Positions 16,273-27,186 of a stretch of 64,000 nt of DNA are shown here, in pieces. The notes beneath the pieces are model-generated. The model made no database searches, was not told the origin of the DNA, and was given only the letters and a program-made list of their open reading frames with translations. The stretch lies in contig NZ_JAIQXE010000002.1 of the NCBI RefSeq assembly GCF_020076305.1, positions 372,001 to 436,000 on the forward strand, written 5' to 3'. The stretch's first letter is position 1. Every line of letters starts with the position of its first letter. This stretch comes from Flavihumibacter profundi. GTDB taxonomy: Bacteria > Bacteroidota > Bacteroidia > Chitinophagales > Chitinophagaceae. A program made the translations under genes and the position numbers.

Positions 16273-18948
16273 TTAGTCTCTTCTAAGGTTCTCCTTGTCA
16301 ATGAATACAGCGTCGCAGATGGTGGCGCGCAGCAGATTTTTTCCAACAGGAACAACAACATCTTCCCCCATCCGGTCCAGGCCACCGGCCACCAGTGCCA
16401 GGGCAAATGCACGCCCAAGCATAGGCGAATAGTATGAACTGGTCACAAAACCGGTGTGCGGGGTTTTGCCCTGCTCATCCGGCCCTGCATTATGTACTGT
16501 GATGTATGCGCCTTCCGGAATCACTTCGTCAACGTTCCCTGGCAGCAGGCCAACCAGCTGCAGCCGCCCCGCTGCCTTAAGGTGGGGCAACTGGAAGGAA
16601 CGCTTTCCGATGAACTCCTTCTTTTTGGAAACAACCCAGGACATGTTCAGGTCATACGGCGTTTGCGTGCCGTCGGTATCCTGCCCGACAATAATGTACC
16701 CCTTTTCCGCCCTCAGCACGTGCATGGTCTCTGTGCCATAGGCAGTGAGCCCATAGCCAGCTCCAAGCGCCCAAAGTCGTTCCCAGATATGGCGGGCATA
16801 GCCCCAGGCAACGTTGATCTCGAAGGCCAGCTCCCCTGAAAAGGAGATGCGGGCAATGCGCACCGGTATATCGTCGATCGTCGCCTCCCTGCTGTGCATG
16901 AAGGGAAAGGCGGCTTTGGAGAGGTCAGTGTCTTTCACCAGTTCCTGCAGGAGCTGCCTGCTTTTAGGACCCACCAGCGCAATCGTCGCAATATGCTCGG
17001 TTACCGAAGTGCAATAGACTTTCAGGTCAGGCCACTCCGTCTGCAGCCACTCTTCCAGCCAGGCCAGCACCCTGGCTGCACCGCCTGTGGTGGTGGTCAT
17101 CAGGAAATGGTTTTTACCCAGCCGGGTGGTGACGCCGTCGTCAAAGACGATGCCGTCTGCCTTGCACATTACGCCGTAACGGCACTGCCCTTCCGGCAAT
17201 GTCGAGAACATATTCGTATAGATCCGGTCGAGGAAAACAGCAGCGTCAGGTCCCTGGATATCAATCTTTCCGAGGGTGGAAGCGTCCATCACGGCCACAC
17301 CCTCCCTGGCTGCCACGCACTCCCGCCGGACGGCAGCTTCCATGCCCTCCCCGGGCTCCGGGAAATACCAGGGTCGCTTCCATTGCCCCACATCCTCGAA
17401 TACGGCCCCGGCTTCCACATGCCATTGGTGCAGCGGGGTGATGCGGATGGGATCGGAAAGCGGTCCGCGTTCCCTTCCGGCCAGTGCAGCAAAGGGCACC
17501 GGCACATAGGGTGGACGGAAAGAAAGGGTACCCACATCACCAGGTGACAGGGCATTTAGCTGGCATAGTGCACCGATAGTGAGCATGCCGCTGGTCTTGC
17601 CCTGGTCGTGGGCAGTACCTATGGTGGTGTATCGTTTGATATGTTCGATGCTGTGCAAGCCTGCCCCAACGGCACGGCGCAGCTCATGGAGGGTGGCATC
17701 GCGCTGCAAATCGATGTAGGCGTGCCTCGACTGCTCCTCATCAAGTGCCGGACCGAAGTATACCGATGGATCGTCGTCGCCACCGAAGTCGCCGGCCAGC
17801 ATGCCGGCGGTGCGGAGCCGGTCAGTTGTGTGGCTGACCAGGAAGGCTGCGTGTTCCGCGCTCCATTTCGGCTTGATGCCGATATGGGTCGCCAGGTCTA
17901 CTATAGGTGTCCAGCCCCCGGATACGGCGAGCAGGTCGGCCGCTATTTGAATGGTTTCGTTTGTATCGAGGTCACGAATGATGACATTATCCAAAGCTCC
18001 TGCTGTATTGGAACCCGTGTCGAGCACCGTAGCGCGGAAACGGACCGGAATCCCCGCCGCCCTTGCTGCATCAACACTGGGCCCTCCGGCCCCGGGCCGC
18101 ACATCATAGATGCCTTGCACCGTTACGCCTGCTTTATGCAGCCTGAGCGCATCGCGATAGCCCTGGTTGTCAACGGTAGCCACCACGGCAGTCCGGAAGC
18201 CCCGCACCCCATGTACCGCAACATAGGTCGCTGCCGCATGGGAGAGCAGGATGCCAGGCCTGTCGTTATTCGCAAAGATCAAGGGGCGCTGGAATGCCCC
18301 GGTTGCCAGCACAACCTGGTCGGCACGGATATGCCAGACCCTTATGCGGGCGCGGTTGGCCGGCGCGGCATTCCCCAGGTGGTCGCTTCGCCGCTCAATG
18401 GCGACAATATAATTCTGGTCATACAGGCCTGTTGCCGTGCACCTGCACAGGTAAGTAAGGTTTTTATGCGCCAGAACCTCCCGCAGGGCAGGGGGTAGTT
18501 CCTGTCCAAGCTGCCGGAGGTGACCGCCGGGCCCTGGCTGGTCGTCGATCAGCATCACCTCGCGACCTGCACGCAAATGCTCCTCCGCTGCCTTTAGTCC
18601 CGCAAGACCTGCCCCGACCACCAGCGTATCCACATAGCGATTGGTTTTGTCGTAGCGGGCTTCTTCGGGGTGGTCTGGCAATGCACCGATGCCGGTAAGG
18701 CTGCGTGCCGCCAGTCCCGCCGCCACTTCTATCACCGTGGCCGGAAGCATCGATTCCATGGTTCCTGATACCAGCTGTACCAGGGCATTGGGTTCCTCAA
18801 CGCCCAATCCGACAACCCCGCGTGGACGGCCATGATAAGTGCTGTTGGTGATGGTCAGCAAGCCACTGCGCAGCAAGGCTGCAGCCATCGGCTCACCGGG
18901 ATGCCCCTTGTAGGACTTGTCATCAAAACTGAATGAAATCTCGCTCAT
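16273..18948 (-). CDS. soxA: Sarcosine oxidase alpha subunit
   Basis: 891 residues, somewhat shorter than the ~965 of characterised alpha chains. N-terminus: ferredoxin-like Fer2_4 region (HPGEPMAAALLRSG), then an NAD-binding Rossmann motif (TLVVGAGLAGLKAAEEHL) and a second dinucleotide region (VVLATGAFQRPLIF). C-terminus: GcvT-like tetrahydrofolate-binding domain (ISFSGELAFEINV, AYGTETMHVLRAEKGYI) that passes the methyl carbon to THF as 5,10-methylene-THF. Start overlaps the soxD stop (ATGA), a sign of translational coupling. Part of it was duplicated into the mosaic at 12801. Confidence 0.93.
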   Translation of the reverse strand: MSEISFSFDDKSYKGHPGEPMAAALLRSGLLTITNSTYHGRPRGVVGLGVEEPNALVQLVSGTMESMLPATVIEVAAGLAARSLTGIGALPDHPEEARYDKTNRYVDTLVVGAGLAGLKAAEEHLRAGREVMLIDDQPGPGGHLRQLGQELPPALREVLAHKNLTYLCRCTATGLYDQNYIVAIERRSDHLGNAAPANRARIRVWHIRADQVVLATGAFQRPLIFANNDRPGILLSHAAATYVAVHGVRGFRTAVVATVDNQGYRDALRLHKAGVTVQGIYDVRPGAGGPSVDAARAAGIPVRFRATVLDTGSNTAGALDNVIIRDLDTNETIQIAADLLAVSGGWTPIVDLATHIGIKPKWSAEHAAFLVSHTTDRLRTAGMLAGDFGGDDDPSVYFGPALDEEQSRHAYIDLQRDATLHELRRAVGAGLHSIEHIKRYTTIGTAHDQGKTSGMLTIGALCQLNALSPGDVGTLSFRPPYVPVPFAALAGRERGPLSDPIRITPLHQWHVEAGAVFEDVGQWKRPWYFPEPGEGMEAAVRRECVAAREGVAVMDASTLGKIDIQGPDAAVFLDRIYTNMFSTLPEGQCRYGVMCKADGIVFDDGVTTRLGKNHFLMTTTTGGAARVLAWLEEWLQTEWPDLKVYCTSVTEHIATIALVGPKSRQLLQELVKDTDLSKAAFPFMHSREATIDDIPVRIARISFSGELAFEINVAWGYARHIWERLWALGAGYGLTAYGTETMHVLRAEKGYIIVGQDTDGTQTPYDLNMSWVVSKKKEFIGKRSFQLPHLKAAGRLQLVGLLPGNVDEVIPEGAYITVHNAGPDEQGKTPHTGFVTSSYYSPMLGRAFALALVAGGLDRMGEDVVVPVGKNLLRATICDAVFIDKENLRRD

Positions 18949-19250
18949 ACCCTTGGGCCCTCCTGCCCGATGTTACCGGGTGCTTTTGGTTTTGTGGTGA
19001 AGGGAAGCCATGCCGGCCCGATCTCATGGGTGATGGTGTTGCGCCACAGGTTGAACCAGCGGCCACAGCCGGCATAATGCACCCAGCGCTCGGCAAGCCA
19101 GCCCTTGGGATTGGCACGGATATGAAGGTACTTCGCCCATTCGCTGTCGGTCAGCGTATTGGGTTCGGGGTAGGCTACCCCGGCCTCAGCGCCATAATGA
19201 AACTCGGTTTCATTGCGCAGGCCACAGTGGGGACAAGGTATATACAGCAT
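18945..19250 (-). CDS. soxD: Sarcosine oxidase delta subunit
   Basis: 101 residues, start at MLYIPCPHCG, ten bases after the soxB stop. The zinc-site motif CPHCG at the N-terminus, the downstream His and GCGRWFNLWRNT, and the length match SoxD, the small zinc-binding structural chain. Overlaps soxA by 4 bp. A longer upstream extension exists in frame but overlaps soxB and has no delta-like sequence. Confidence 0.92.
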   Translation of the reverse strand: MLYIPCPHCGLRNETEFHYGAEAGVAYPEPNTLTDSEWAKYLHIRANPKGWLAERWVHYAGCGRWFNLWRNTITHEIGPAWLPFTTKPKAPGNIGQEGPRV

Positions 19251-19260
19251 AAATGTAGTT

Positions 19261-20520
19261 TTAATGGGCAACTCCGGCTGCTCCATGTTCGTCGATGAGA
19301 TGCCCCGTTTCAAAGCGGTCGAGCGCAAAGGGGCGGTTCAATTCATGTGGACGGCCATTTGCCATCGTATGGGCCATCACCCAGCCCGAACCGGGCGTGG
19401 CTTTGAAACCGCCTGTTCCCCAGCCGGTATTGATAAACAGGTTCTCCACCGGCGTGAGGCCGATAATGGGCGAGGCGTCGGGAGCGATATCAACGATCCC
19501 GCCCCAGGTCCTTAGCACCTGCGCGCGGGCGAAGATGGGGAACAATTCCAGCGCAGCCGCCATCTGGTGTTCAATCACATGGAAGCCACCGCGCTGGGAG
19601 TAGGAGTTGAAGGCATCGGTTCCTGCTCCCATCACCAGCTCACCTTTGTGGGCCTGGCTCACATAAACATGTACGGCGCCGCTCATGACCACAGTATTCA
19701 GCACCTGTTCTAAGAGCGGACTCACCAGCGCCTGCAAGGGCCGGCTCTGGATGGGAATGGAAAATCCGGCGAGTTCGGCCAGCAGCGAGGAATGACCCGC
19801 TGCTACGAGTCCCACTTTACCGGCAGCGATAGTGCCCTGGCTTGTATGTACACCCTGGACCCTGTTGTTGCGGATGTCAAAGCCGGTTACTTCGGTGCCC
19901 TGGATGATATCCACCCCAAGGTCGCTGGCCGCCTTCGCATAGCCCCAGGCCACCCAGTCGTGCTTGGCGATGCCGCCCCGTGGCTGGTAAGTAGCACCAT
20001 GTACCGGGTACCGGACATCCTCGCTGATATTGATGATGGGCACCAGCTTCTTCACCTCTGCCGGCGTTAGCCATTCACTGTCGATGCCGTTGAGGGCATT
20101 TGCATATAAATTCCGCTTTTTCGATCGCACATCACTGACGGAATGGGCCAGGGTCAGCACCCCACGCTGGCTGAAGAACATTTCATAGCCGAGGTCTTCT
20201 TCCAGCGTTTCCCATAATTTCAGGGAATGCTCGTAAATGGCCGCCGATTCATCCCACAGGTAATTCGAGCGGATGATGGTGGTGTTGCGGGCGGTGTTGC
20301 CGCCTGCAAGCCAGCCTTTCTCCACAACGGCGATATTGGTCAGGCCATGGTTCTTAGCCAGGTAATAGGCGGTTGACAGTCCATGACCACCACCGCCGAC
20401 AATCACCGCATCGTAGGCTTTCTTCGGCTTCACCGATTTCCACAGCTGCGGCGGCTGCTCCGGCAGGGCGGCTGCCTGCCTTCGCCCGATCGTGCCGGGG
20501 GATAATGTATCGTTCATCAT
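19261..20520 (-). CDS. soxB: Sarcosine oxidase beta subunit (flavoprotein)
   Basis: 419 residues. The start ATG at 20520 overlaps the stop of the dimethylglycine oxidase gene (ATGA). DAO-type FAD domain: [18 protein letters not shown] and [12 protein letters not shown] near the N-terminus. [15 protein letters not shown] contains the His that carries covalent FMN in SoxB enzymes. C-terminus: [17 protein letters not shown]. Oxidises sarcosine to the imine, producing glycine and, through soxA, methylene-THF. A longer frame extending to 20772 reads antisense-like noise inside the upstream gene. Confidence 0.95.
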   Translation of the reverse strand: MMNDTLSPGTIGRRQAAALPEQPPQLWKSVKPKKAYDAVIVGGGGHGLSTAYYLAKNHGLTNIAVVEKGWLAGGNTARNTTIIRSNYLWDESAAIYEHSLKLWETLEEDLGYEMFFSQRGVLTLAHSVSDVRSKKRNLYANALNGIDSEWLTPAEVKKLVPIINISEDVRYPVHGATYQPRGGIAKHDWVAWGYAKAASDLGVDIIQGTEVTGFDIRNNRVQGVHTSQGTIAAGKVGLVAAGHSSLLAELAGFSIPIQSRPLQALVSPLLEQVLNTVVMSGAVHVYVSQAHKGELVMGAGTDAFNSYSQRGGFHVIEHQMAAALELFPIFARAQVLRTWGGIVDIAPDASPIIGLTPVENLFINTGWGTGGFKATPGSGWVMAHTMANGRPHELNRPFALDRFETGHLIDEHGAAGVAH

Positions 20521-22940
20521 GATTTTAATCTTGTCATTTGTGGATCGTACTGTGGATCCTGTCCAACAATGGCCGGGTAATCCTGGTCGAAATACCGGAT
20601 AGTGAGGCCTGTGCCCTGCGTACTCAATGCTGCGGGCACCCAGGCATAAGCGAGTGGCTTGCCAATGGTATAGCCGAAGTAGGCACTGGTCAAATAACCC
20701 ACCACCTTGCCCTGGTGCATTACGGGCTCCTTGCCCATGACCACCTGCTGCGGGTTTTCCAACACCAGGCATACCAATCGCCTGCTGAGTGCAGCCGGAT
20801 CAATTGCCTGGAAGGCCTCGGCGCCTATATATCCGCCACCCTTGCGTACCGCAAAGGACAATCCCGCCTCATGGGGGTTGTGCTCACTGTTCATGTCCGT
20901 TCCGTAACTGCGATAGCCTTTTTCCAGGCGCATGGAGTTGAATGCTCCGCGGCCGGCTGCTATAAGTCCATATTGCTGCCCTGCCTGCCATAACGTGTCC
21001 CAGAGTTTCAGCGCAAGGTCAGCTGTAGTATAGATTTCATAGCCCAGCTCACCTACGTAGGAAAGCCTGCACAACATCACCGGTACATGGCCGAGATAGG
21101 TGCTCTTTAGCCTGAAGTAGCCGAGCGCCTCGTTGCCCAGGTCATCCGGGGTCAGGCGCTGGGCGACTTCCCTTGCCTTGGGTCCGAAGAGCCCCAGTCC
21201 AACGGTGCCGGCCGTGATGTCGCGTACCTGCACGGTGTCTGGTGCCGCCTGCCTCAGGTAATGGATATCGATATTGCTGTTTACGCCGATGAAAAAATCG
21301 CGCTCGCCACGGCGCATGACCGTGATGTCGCTCAGGATGCCGCCACTTTCATTCAGCAGCAGGCAATAGGTGATAGCACCCGGCTTCTTGTGCAGGTTAC
21401 CGGTTGTCATTCGCTCAAGGAATTCCAGGGCACCCTTGCCGGTGACCTCGATGCGTTTCAGGGTCGTGATATCAAACAGGCCAACGCCTTCCCGCACTGC
21501 ACGGGCTTCTGCGCCAATAATGGGCGACCAGAATTTTGAACTCCAGGCATCACGCGGCGGACAATCGTACCGGGCAAGGAGGCCGGCATTGGCTTCATAC
21601 CATTGCGGCCGCTCATAGCCGGCCGCTTCGAGGAAGAAGCCACCGAGTTCCTGCTGGCGCGGGTAGAAACCAGTGGTGCGGATCGGTCGTGGCGACTCCA
21701 TGGGCTGCAACGGGTGCAGCAGGTCGTACACCTCAACGAAATTCTGTGCACCACGCTCTTCAATATGCAGTGCACCCAACTGGTGGGTTTCAAATCGGTT
21801 GACATCGCATTCATGTACGGCCAGTGTTGGATGGCCATTCACGATCCACTCGGCCATCGCGCGGGCTACTCCACAGCCATGGGTGACCCAGACTGCCTCA
21901 GCCACCCAAAATCCCTTCAACCCCGCCCATTCACCCATCAGGGGGAAATTGTCTACGGTGAAGGAAAACAAACCATTCATCGATTCTACGATTTCGGCCT
22001 GTTTCAGTGCAGGGATGACCTCCGCTGAAAGCTCCATGGCCCCTTTCCAATGTTCTGGCGTGAAGGGTACCTGGCTCGGCATGAGTCCAGCGGGCTCGCC
22101 GGGCAGGATGTTCTCCGCCTTAACAGGAAGTGGCTTATGGCCATACCAGCCTACCGCGAGGCTCTGTCCCCGCTGCTTAAAATAAAGGTCAGAACCCTGG
22201 TGACGGAGCACGGGCAATTCTGCTTCAGTAGTATAAGTGGCCAGTTCAGGCATAGGCGCCGTGTAGCAGAGCTGGTGCGCCAGGGGCTGTAAAGCCTTCG
22301 ACATGCCCACCATCGCGCCGATCTTCGGTCCCCAGATGCCGGCGCAGGATACAATAATATCTGCCGGGAATGATCCTTGTGTGGTCTGAACACCGGTAAC
22401 GCGGCCCTCGCTCTGGTCGATGGCCAGCACTTCACAGTCGGAAACAAATCGCGCACCACGGCTGATCGCCCGCTCACCCATCACTTCATCTGCCAGTATA
22501 GCCCGGGCGATCCCGTCATCGGGCACGTATAGTGCACCGAGTAATTTATCGGGAACCAATAACGGATGCAATTTCAACGCTTCATCAGGTGGTATCACAC
22601 GTGCATTAATCCCGGCGGACTGGGCCAGTCCGGCCCTGCGGTGAAGCTCAGCCAGGCGCTCCGGCGTGGTGGCGATCTCCAGGCTGCCCACCTTCAGGAA
22701 ACAGGGCTCGCCGTTATGCTGAATACTATATAATTTTTCAACGGTCTGGCGGGCGAACTGCGCCATGGTACGTGACCCATTGGCCTGGAATACAACGCCA
22801 GGCGCGTGTGAGGTGGAGCCGCCAGGCTTCCAGAGCGGGCCTTTTTCAAGGACCACTACATCACAATATCCGCGTTCGGTGAGCTCGTCGGCTAAGGAAC
22901 AGCCAACGATACCGGCTCCTATTATTACAATCTTTGGCAT
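20517..22940 (-). CDS. Dimethylglycine oxidase/dehydrogenase (FAD + GcvT domains)
   Basis: 807 residues. N-terminal DAO domain ([21 protein letters not shown]) with [14 protein letters not shown], where the His corresponds to the covalent FAD-His of Arthrobacter dimethylglycine oxidase. Further shared marks: [46 protein letters not shown] and the C-terminal YDPQMTRL. The C-terminal GcvT half binds THF and captures formaldehyde. Converts dimethylglycine to sarcosine. Whether O2 (oxidase) or an electron-transfer protein is the acceptor cannot be decided. Start shares a base with the gbcA stop (TAATG). Strong likeness to actinobacterial enzymes and high GC hint at horizontal origin. Confidence 0.93.
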   Translation of the reverse strand: MPKIVIIGAGIVGCSLADELTERGYCDVVVLEKGPLWKPGGSTSHAPGVVFQANGSRTMAQFARQTVEKLYSIQHNGEPCFLKVGSLEIATTPERLAELHRRAGLAQSAGINARVIPPDEALKLHPLLVPDKLLGALYVPDDGIARAILADEVMGERAISRGARFVSDCEVLAIDQSEGRVTGVQTTQGSFPADIIVSCAGIWGPKIGAMVGMSKALQPLAHQLCYTAPMPELATYTTEAELPVLRHQGSDLYFKQRGQSLAVGWYGHKPLPVKAENILPGEPAGLMPSQVPFTPEHWKGAMELSAEVIPALKQAEIVESMNGLFSFTVDNFPLMGEWAGLKGFWVAEAVWVTHGCGVARAMAEWIVNGHPTLAVHECDVNRFETHQLGALHIEERGAQNFVEVYDLLHPLQPMESPRPIRTTGFYPRQQELGGFFLEAAGYERPQWYEANAGLLARYDCPPRDAWSSKFWSPIIGAEARAVREGVGLFDITTLKRIEVTGKGALEFLERMTTGNLHKKPGAITYCLLLNESGGILSDITVMRRGERDFFIGVNSNIDIHYLRQAAPDTVQVRDITAGTVGLGLFGPKAREVAQRLTPDDLGNEALGYFRLKSTYLGHVPVMLCRLSYVGELGYEIYTTADLALKLWDTLWQAGQQYGLIAAGRGAFNSMRLEKGYRSYGTDMNSEHNPHEAGLSFAVRKGGGYIGAEAFQAIDPAALSRRLVCLVLENPQQVVMGKEPVMHQGKVVGYLTSAYFGYTIGKPLAYAWVPAALSTQGTGLTIRYFDQDYPAIVGQDPQYDPQMTRLKS

Positions 22941-24160
22941 TAGTGCGCCGGTGTTAGGGTGAGTTGATCTTTATACCAGGAGAGGAACTGCTTCACGAGG
23001 TATTCCTCGTCGGCCAGCGGACCGGGCATGTAGCCACCAGAGCAAATGCCGCGGTAAGCGCCTTCTGCCAGTCGTTGGTCCTGGGCATTGGTCTGGGTCC
23101 AGACCATGGTCAGGTCGTCAACATTATAGTCAACGCCTTCTACCGCATCAGCGGCAACGAGCCATTTGGTCCGTACGAGTGTCCGGTCTACCGATAGCGG
23201 GAAGACCGAGAAGGTCACAATATGGTCGCTCAAAAAGTGGTTCCAGGAATTAGGATGGGTCCATAGGGAAAGTCCGCTTCCTTCCGGCCGTTGTAATTTG
23301 CCCAGCAGTTTTTTGCAGGCATGTTCCGGCTTCAGGGTATGCGAGATGCACTGGTTGGCCAGCGGCAGCCGCACGGTGCGGAACCAGAGGCCATCCGGGA
23401 ACTCCTGCAATTCATAGGGCAGGTCGAGGCTTTCCCACTCCCTTTCCTTTTCCTGCAGCGCCTCCTGGAAGCGTCGCTCATCGGCCTGTATATTATCTTT
23501 ATCGAGTCCCTTGCCAAATCCGGAGCTGTACAGCGGCACCAGCAGTTCGGGGTGATTGCTGTTGCAATGCAGGCACTCCCGGTTATTTTCAATCACCAGC
23601 TTCCAGTTGGTGGCTTCTATGATATCTTTCTGGCAGGCTATTTTGGTGGATGGCAAATCGTACGGCGCGAGATAGGGTGTAAGCCTGCTACGCACTTCTT
23701 CAATATCGGCGGGTGCGGGTGAGTTCAGGCAAACATAGATCAGGCCACCAATCACCGCAACGTTTATGGGAACCAGTCCGTAATCTTCTTTGTTAAACCC
23801 GGGATCCATGCCGCGGGCATGCTTCAGCTTTCCGTCAAGCTCATACGCCCAGTTGTGGTAGGGACAGATGAGCCGCTTACAATTCCCTTTCTCGCCGGCA
23901 ACCAGTTCATGGCCGCGGTGCCGGCATACATTGTAAAATCCATGCACTTCACCAGTTTCGTTGCGCTGCAGGAAAAAGGACTTTGTGCCGATTTGTAAAG
24001 CCACATAATCGCCTGTTTTCGGAAGGTCCGCTTCACAAGCCACATAGATCCATTTGCTGTAAAAAATCCGCTCAAGCTCTTCATTGAATATTTCCGGGCT
24101 TGTATAGTAGCGCGCAGGTAGCGTAAGGTTCTCGTCAATTCGGGCTATGGACATAGTCAC
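22940..24160 (-). CDS. gbcA: Rieske non-haem iron oxygenase, glycine betaine demethylase (GbcA-like)
   Basis: 406 residues. Rieske [2Fe-2S] motif with Cys79-x-His81 (CRHRGHE) and Cys99-x2-His102 (CPYHNW), then the mononuclear iron site in NNRECLHCNSNHPELL. This matches the GbcA/stachydrine demethylase/choline monooxygenase group. Given dimethylglycine and sarcosine oxidases directly downstream, N-demethylation of glycine betaine is the likely reaction. The ferredoxin reductase partner (GbcB) is not in this window, so electrons must come from elsewhere. First gene of the minus-strand catabolic operon. Confidence 0.88.
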   Translation of the reverse strand: MTMSIARIDENLTLPARYYTSPEIFNEELERIFYSKWIYVACEADLPKTGDYVALQIGTKSFFLQRNETGEVHGFYNVCRHRGHELVAGEKGNCKRLICPYHNWAYELDGKLKHARGMDPGFNKEDYGLVPINVAVIGGLIYVCLNSPAPADIEEVRSRLTPYLAPYDLPSTKIACQKDIIEATNWKLVIENNRECLHCNSNHPELLVPLYSSGFGKGLDKDNIQADERRFQEALQEKEREWESLDLPYELQEFPDGLWFRTVRLPLANQCISHTLKPEHACKKLLGKLQRPEGSGLSLWTHPNSWNHFLSDHIVTFSVFPLSVDRTLVRTKWLVAADAVEGVDYNVDDLTMVWTQTNAQDQRLAEGAYRGICSGGYMPGPLADEEYLVKQFLSWYKDQLTLTPAH

Positions 24161-24185
24161 ATATTTTATAATTGCCTTTCAATAT

Positions 24186-24207
24186 ATTCAATATATTGAA
24201 TATTCAA
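24186..24207. promoter_or_regulatory. Overlapping palindromes in the divergent gbcA/permease intergenic region
   Basis: The 54 bp between the two divergent starts contains a perfect 16 bp palindrome ATTCAATATATTGAAT (24186-24201) overlapping a second one, TTGAATATTCAA (24196-24207), with a further TTCAATA half upstream. Repeated TTCAA/TTGAA halves suggest an operator for a dimeric regulator controlling both operons. The regulator is not identified. Confidence 0.55.
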
Positions 24208-24214
24208 TTCAAAT

Positions 24215-25708
24215 ATGAAGGAATCGCCGGTTACGGATAATAAGGATCTCGCCAGGTTTGGTTACCGCCAGGAATTGCAACGTTCCATGGGTAGCTTCTC
24301 CAGTTTTGCTGCAGGGTTTTCTTACATCTCAATTCTTACAGGTCTTTTCCAGATGTTTCATTTAGGGTATGGTGTTGCAGGGCCCGGCTTTTTCTGGACC
24401 TGGCCATTTGTATTGGTTGGTCAATTTCTGGTGGCGCTCTGCTTTGCAGAACTGGCTTCCAGGTTTCCCTTATCCGGCGGGGTGTACCAATGGGCAAAGT
24501 ATACCGGGAACCCTTTCCTGGGATGGATGACAGGCTGGATTTACCTGGCTTGCCTTGTTACCACTATTGCGGCTGTTGCCATGGCACTCCAGGTGAGCCT
24601 GCCCCAAATCTCCAATTCCTTCCAGGTCATTGGAACCTTACATGACCCAAAATCGGTTGCCATCAATGCCATAGTTCTGGGTTCTGTTCTGATTGTGATA
24701 AGCACTATCGTCAATGCCAGGGGTATTAAGCTACTGGCGCTGATTAATAATATTGGTGTCTTTGCCGAACTGATTGGCATTGTATTGCTGATCGTTTTGC
24801 TTTTTTTAAACAGGGTGAGGTCCCCGATCGAAGCGGTCGTTCACGTTAAAAATATGGGACCTGCTTTAACCTCTTTTCCTGACCTTAAAACCTTACTGGC
24901 AGCCACCGCCTTGACAGCCTCGTATGTTTTGTACGGATTCGATACTGCCGGGACACTTGCTGAAGAAACGCATGATCCCCGTAAAAAGGCGCCCCGTGCT
25001 ATTTTGCAGGCCCTGCTTGCCGCTGGGTTTGCGGGATTACTGGTCTTGCTTTTTGCCTTGATGGCTGTGCCTGATTTGGGTATGCCGGATTTGGGTGATA
25101 TCAGCGGTGGATTACCGATGTTGGTGAAAACAGTTTTGGGTGAAACTGCAGGCAGCCTCTTTTTGTGCGTTGTTATTTTTGCCATCATTGTGTGCACCCT
25201 TGCCGTGCACTCCGGAGCAGTAAGATTATTGTTCGCCATGGGGCGTGATGGGTGCCTGCCCTATAGTAAATCCTTATCGCATGTTTCGCCGGGAACCCAT
25301 ACGCCTGTTTTAGCTACCTTACTTTGCGGATTGGGTGCCATCATTATTTTGGCGATCAATCTCCAGTTTCCAAAAGTATTCGAGTTGGTTACCTCTATTG
25401 CCATACTTTGGGCTAACCTGGCCTACTGGATAGTGGTCGCACTCCTGCTGAAAAACAGGTTTACATTGGCCGGGAACGGTGCTGATACCGAAGCAAAATT
25501 TAGTTTAGGCAAATGGGGTTTGCCGGTTAATATCCTGGCGCTCATCTGGAGCAGTTTTATGGTGATCAATGTGTCATGGCCCCGCACGGCAACCTATGGT
25601 TTCGAATGGTACCAACAGTATGCAGCATGGATTTATACTGCTGGCTTGATTGCCCTTGGTGTGATCATTTATTATTACCGGTTAAATAAAAGACAAAGAA
25701 TTTTGTAA
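24215..25708 (+). CDS. APC-superfamily permease, probable choline/betaine or related amine importer
   Basis: 497 residues with about twelve membrane segments. The N-terminus has the APC signature (SFAAGFSYISILTGLFQMF, GGVYQWAKY) seen in amino acid/choline permeases of the GabP/HNM1 group, and AEETHDPRKKAPRAI in the mid loop. It ends six bases before betB, so is transcribed with betB and betA; the context supports choline or betaine as cargo, but the sequence alone does not fix it. Confidence 0.85.
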   Translation: MKESPVTDNKDLARFGYRQELQRSMGSFSSFAAGFSYISILTGLFQMFHLGYGVAGPGFFWTWPFVLVGQFLVALCFAELASRFPLSGGVYQWAKYTGNPFLGWMTGWIYLACLVTTIAAVAMALQVSLPQISNSFQVIGTLHDPKSVAINAIVLGSVLIVISTIVNARGIKLLALINNIGVFAELIGIVLLIVLLFLNRVRSPIEAVVHVKNMGPALTSFPDLKTLLAATALTASYVLYGFDTAGTLAEETHDPRKKAPRAILQALLAAGFAGLLVLLFALMAVPDLGMPDLGDISGGLPMLVKTVLGETAGSLFLCVVIFAIIVCTLAVHSGAVRLLFAMGRDGCLPYSKSLSHVSPGTHTPVLATLLCGLGAIIILAINLQFPKVFELVTSIAILWANLAYWIVVALLLKNRFTLAGNGADTEAKFSLGKWGLPVNILALIWSSFMVINVSWPRTATYGFEWYQQYAAWIYTAGLIALGVIIYYYRLNKRQRIL

Positions 25709-25714
25709 AAAAAT

Positions 25715-27178
25715 ATGGCGTACACCCAATTTATAGATGGCGAATTAACTGCAGGTGCAAACAGGGAATCCTGGATAAACTATAACCCGGCGAATAATAC
25801 GCCCTTGGGAGAGGTTTTCCAGGCAAATGCGCAGGATATTGAAGCAGCCGTTGGTTCAGCAGAAAAAGCATTTCATGACTGGCGTACCAAAACCGGGGCA
25901 GAACGTGGCCGTGTTTTGGTGAAAGCAGCTGAGATATTAAGATCCAGGCTGGAACAAATTGCGTTGTTGGAAACGCAGGATGTGGGAAAGCCTATTTCGG
26001 AATCCCTGGCTGTGGACATTAGTTCGGCGGCGGATGCCCTGGAATATTTTGGCGGTATTGCTGCTGGCATTCATGGCGAGTATGTTGATTTAAAAAACGC
26101 TTTTGGTTATACGCGTCCGGAGCCACTGGGTGTATGTGCAGGCATTGGTGCATGGAACTACCCGATCCAGATCGCTGCGTGGAAAGCTGCGCCAGCCCTG
26201 GCTTGCGGCAATGCCATGATTTTTAAACCATCCGAACTTACACCGGTTACGGCACTTGAATTAGCTAAGGCATTTATGGAAGCCGGCGCCCCGCGGGGTT
26301 TGTTTAATGTTGTGCAGGGCGATGGCAGGGTAGGAGCCATGTTAACAGATCATCCGCGCATAGCAAAAATATCCTTGACAGGTTCTGTTGCAACGGGTAA
26401 AAAAATCTTTGCCGGTGCTGCCAGCCAACTGAAACGGGTCACGCTTGAATTGGGTGGAAAATCTCCCTTGATTATTTTCGAAGATGCAGATCTACAGAAT
26501 GCGGTATCAGCAGCCTTGCTGGCCAATTTTTATACGCAGGGTGAAGTTTGTTCGAATGGTACACGGGTATTTGTGCAGCGTAAAATTTATGATGCTTTTT
26601 TAATGCAGCTAAAGGAACGGACGGAAAAGATCAGGGTGGGCGACCCGACAGATCCCGATACACATATGGGCGCAGTAATCAGTACCGCGCACCTGGAAAA
26701 AATCATCCGCTTTATTGATGCGGGAAAAGCGGCAGGGGCTACCTTATTGACCGGCGGCTCCAGGCCTGGAAAAGATTTCAAAGGAAGGGATATCAGTTCC
26801 GGCAATTTCCTAACGCCGGCTATTTTTACGGATTGCGATGATGCCATGGAAATTTGCAAAGAAGAGATCTTCGGTCCGGTGCTTTCCATACTCTGCTTTG
26901 ATACTGAAGAAGAAGTGATTGAAAGGGCTAATAATTCCGCCTACGGACTGGCGGCTGGCGTGTTTACAAATGATATCAAAAGAGGCCACCGGGTCATTCA
27001 TCAATTACAGGCAGGTACCTGCTGGATCAATAATTATAATATCACCCCTATTGAACTTCCTTTTGGTGGATATAAACAATCGGGCCTGGGCCGGGAGAAT
27101 AGCCTTGCTGCTATTCAGTATTATACCCAGCTGAAAAGTGTTTATGTGGAATTGGGTAATGTCGAATCTCCTTATTAA
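25715..27178 (+). CDS. betB: Betaine aldehyde dehydrogenase
   Basis: 487 residues, full ALDH length. NAD-binding and catalytic features: [33 protein letters not shown], the Glu of [12 protein letters not shown], the nucleophilic Cys of [11 protein letters not shown], and [10 protein letters not shown]. These agree with BetB-type enzymes, which oxidise betaine aldehyde to glycine betaine using NAD(P)+. Between the permease (6 bp) and betA (8 bp). Confidence 0.92.
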   Translation: MAYTQFIDGELTAGANRESWINYNPANNTPLGEVFQANAQDIEAAVGSAEKAFHDWRTKTGAERGRVLVKAAEILRSRLEQIALLETQDVGKPISESLAVDISSAADALEYFGGIAAGIHGEYVDLKNAFGYTRPEPLGVCAGIGAWNYPIQIAAWKAAPALACGNAMIFKPSELTPVTALELAKAFMEAGAPRGLFNVVQGDGRVGAMLTDHPRIAKISLTGSVATGKKIFAGAASQLKRVTLELGGKSPLIIFEDADLQNAVSAALLANFYTQGEVCSNGTRVFVQRKIYDAFLMQLKERTEKIRVGDPTDPDTHMGAVISTAHLEKIIRFIDAGKAAGATLLTGGSRPGKDFKGRDISSGNFLTPAIFTDCDDAMEICKEEIFGPVLSILCFDTEEEVIERANNSAYGLAAGVFTNDIKRGHRVIHQLQAGTCWINNYNITPIELPFGGYKQSGLGRENSLAAIQYYTQLKSVYVELGNVESPY

Positions 27179-27186
27179 AAAGTAAG

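Noticed and set aside
17608-18498. Long plus-strand frame of 296 codons
   Set aside because: It lies fully inside soxA on the opposite strand; GC-rich codon use leaves the antisense frame open. The translation has no domain and is Cys/Arg/Gly rich.
24215-25708. Assigning the permease firmly as a choline transporter (BetT)
   Set aside because: BetT is a BCCT-family protein; this one is APC-type, so choline import is inferred from position only.
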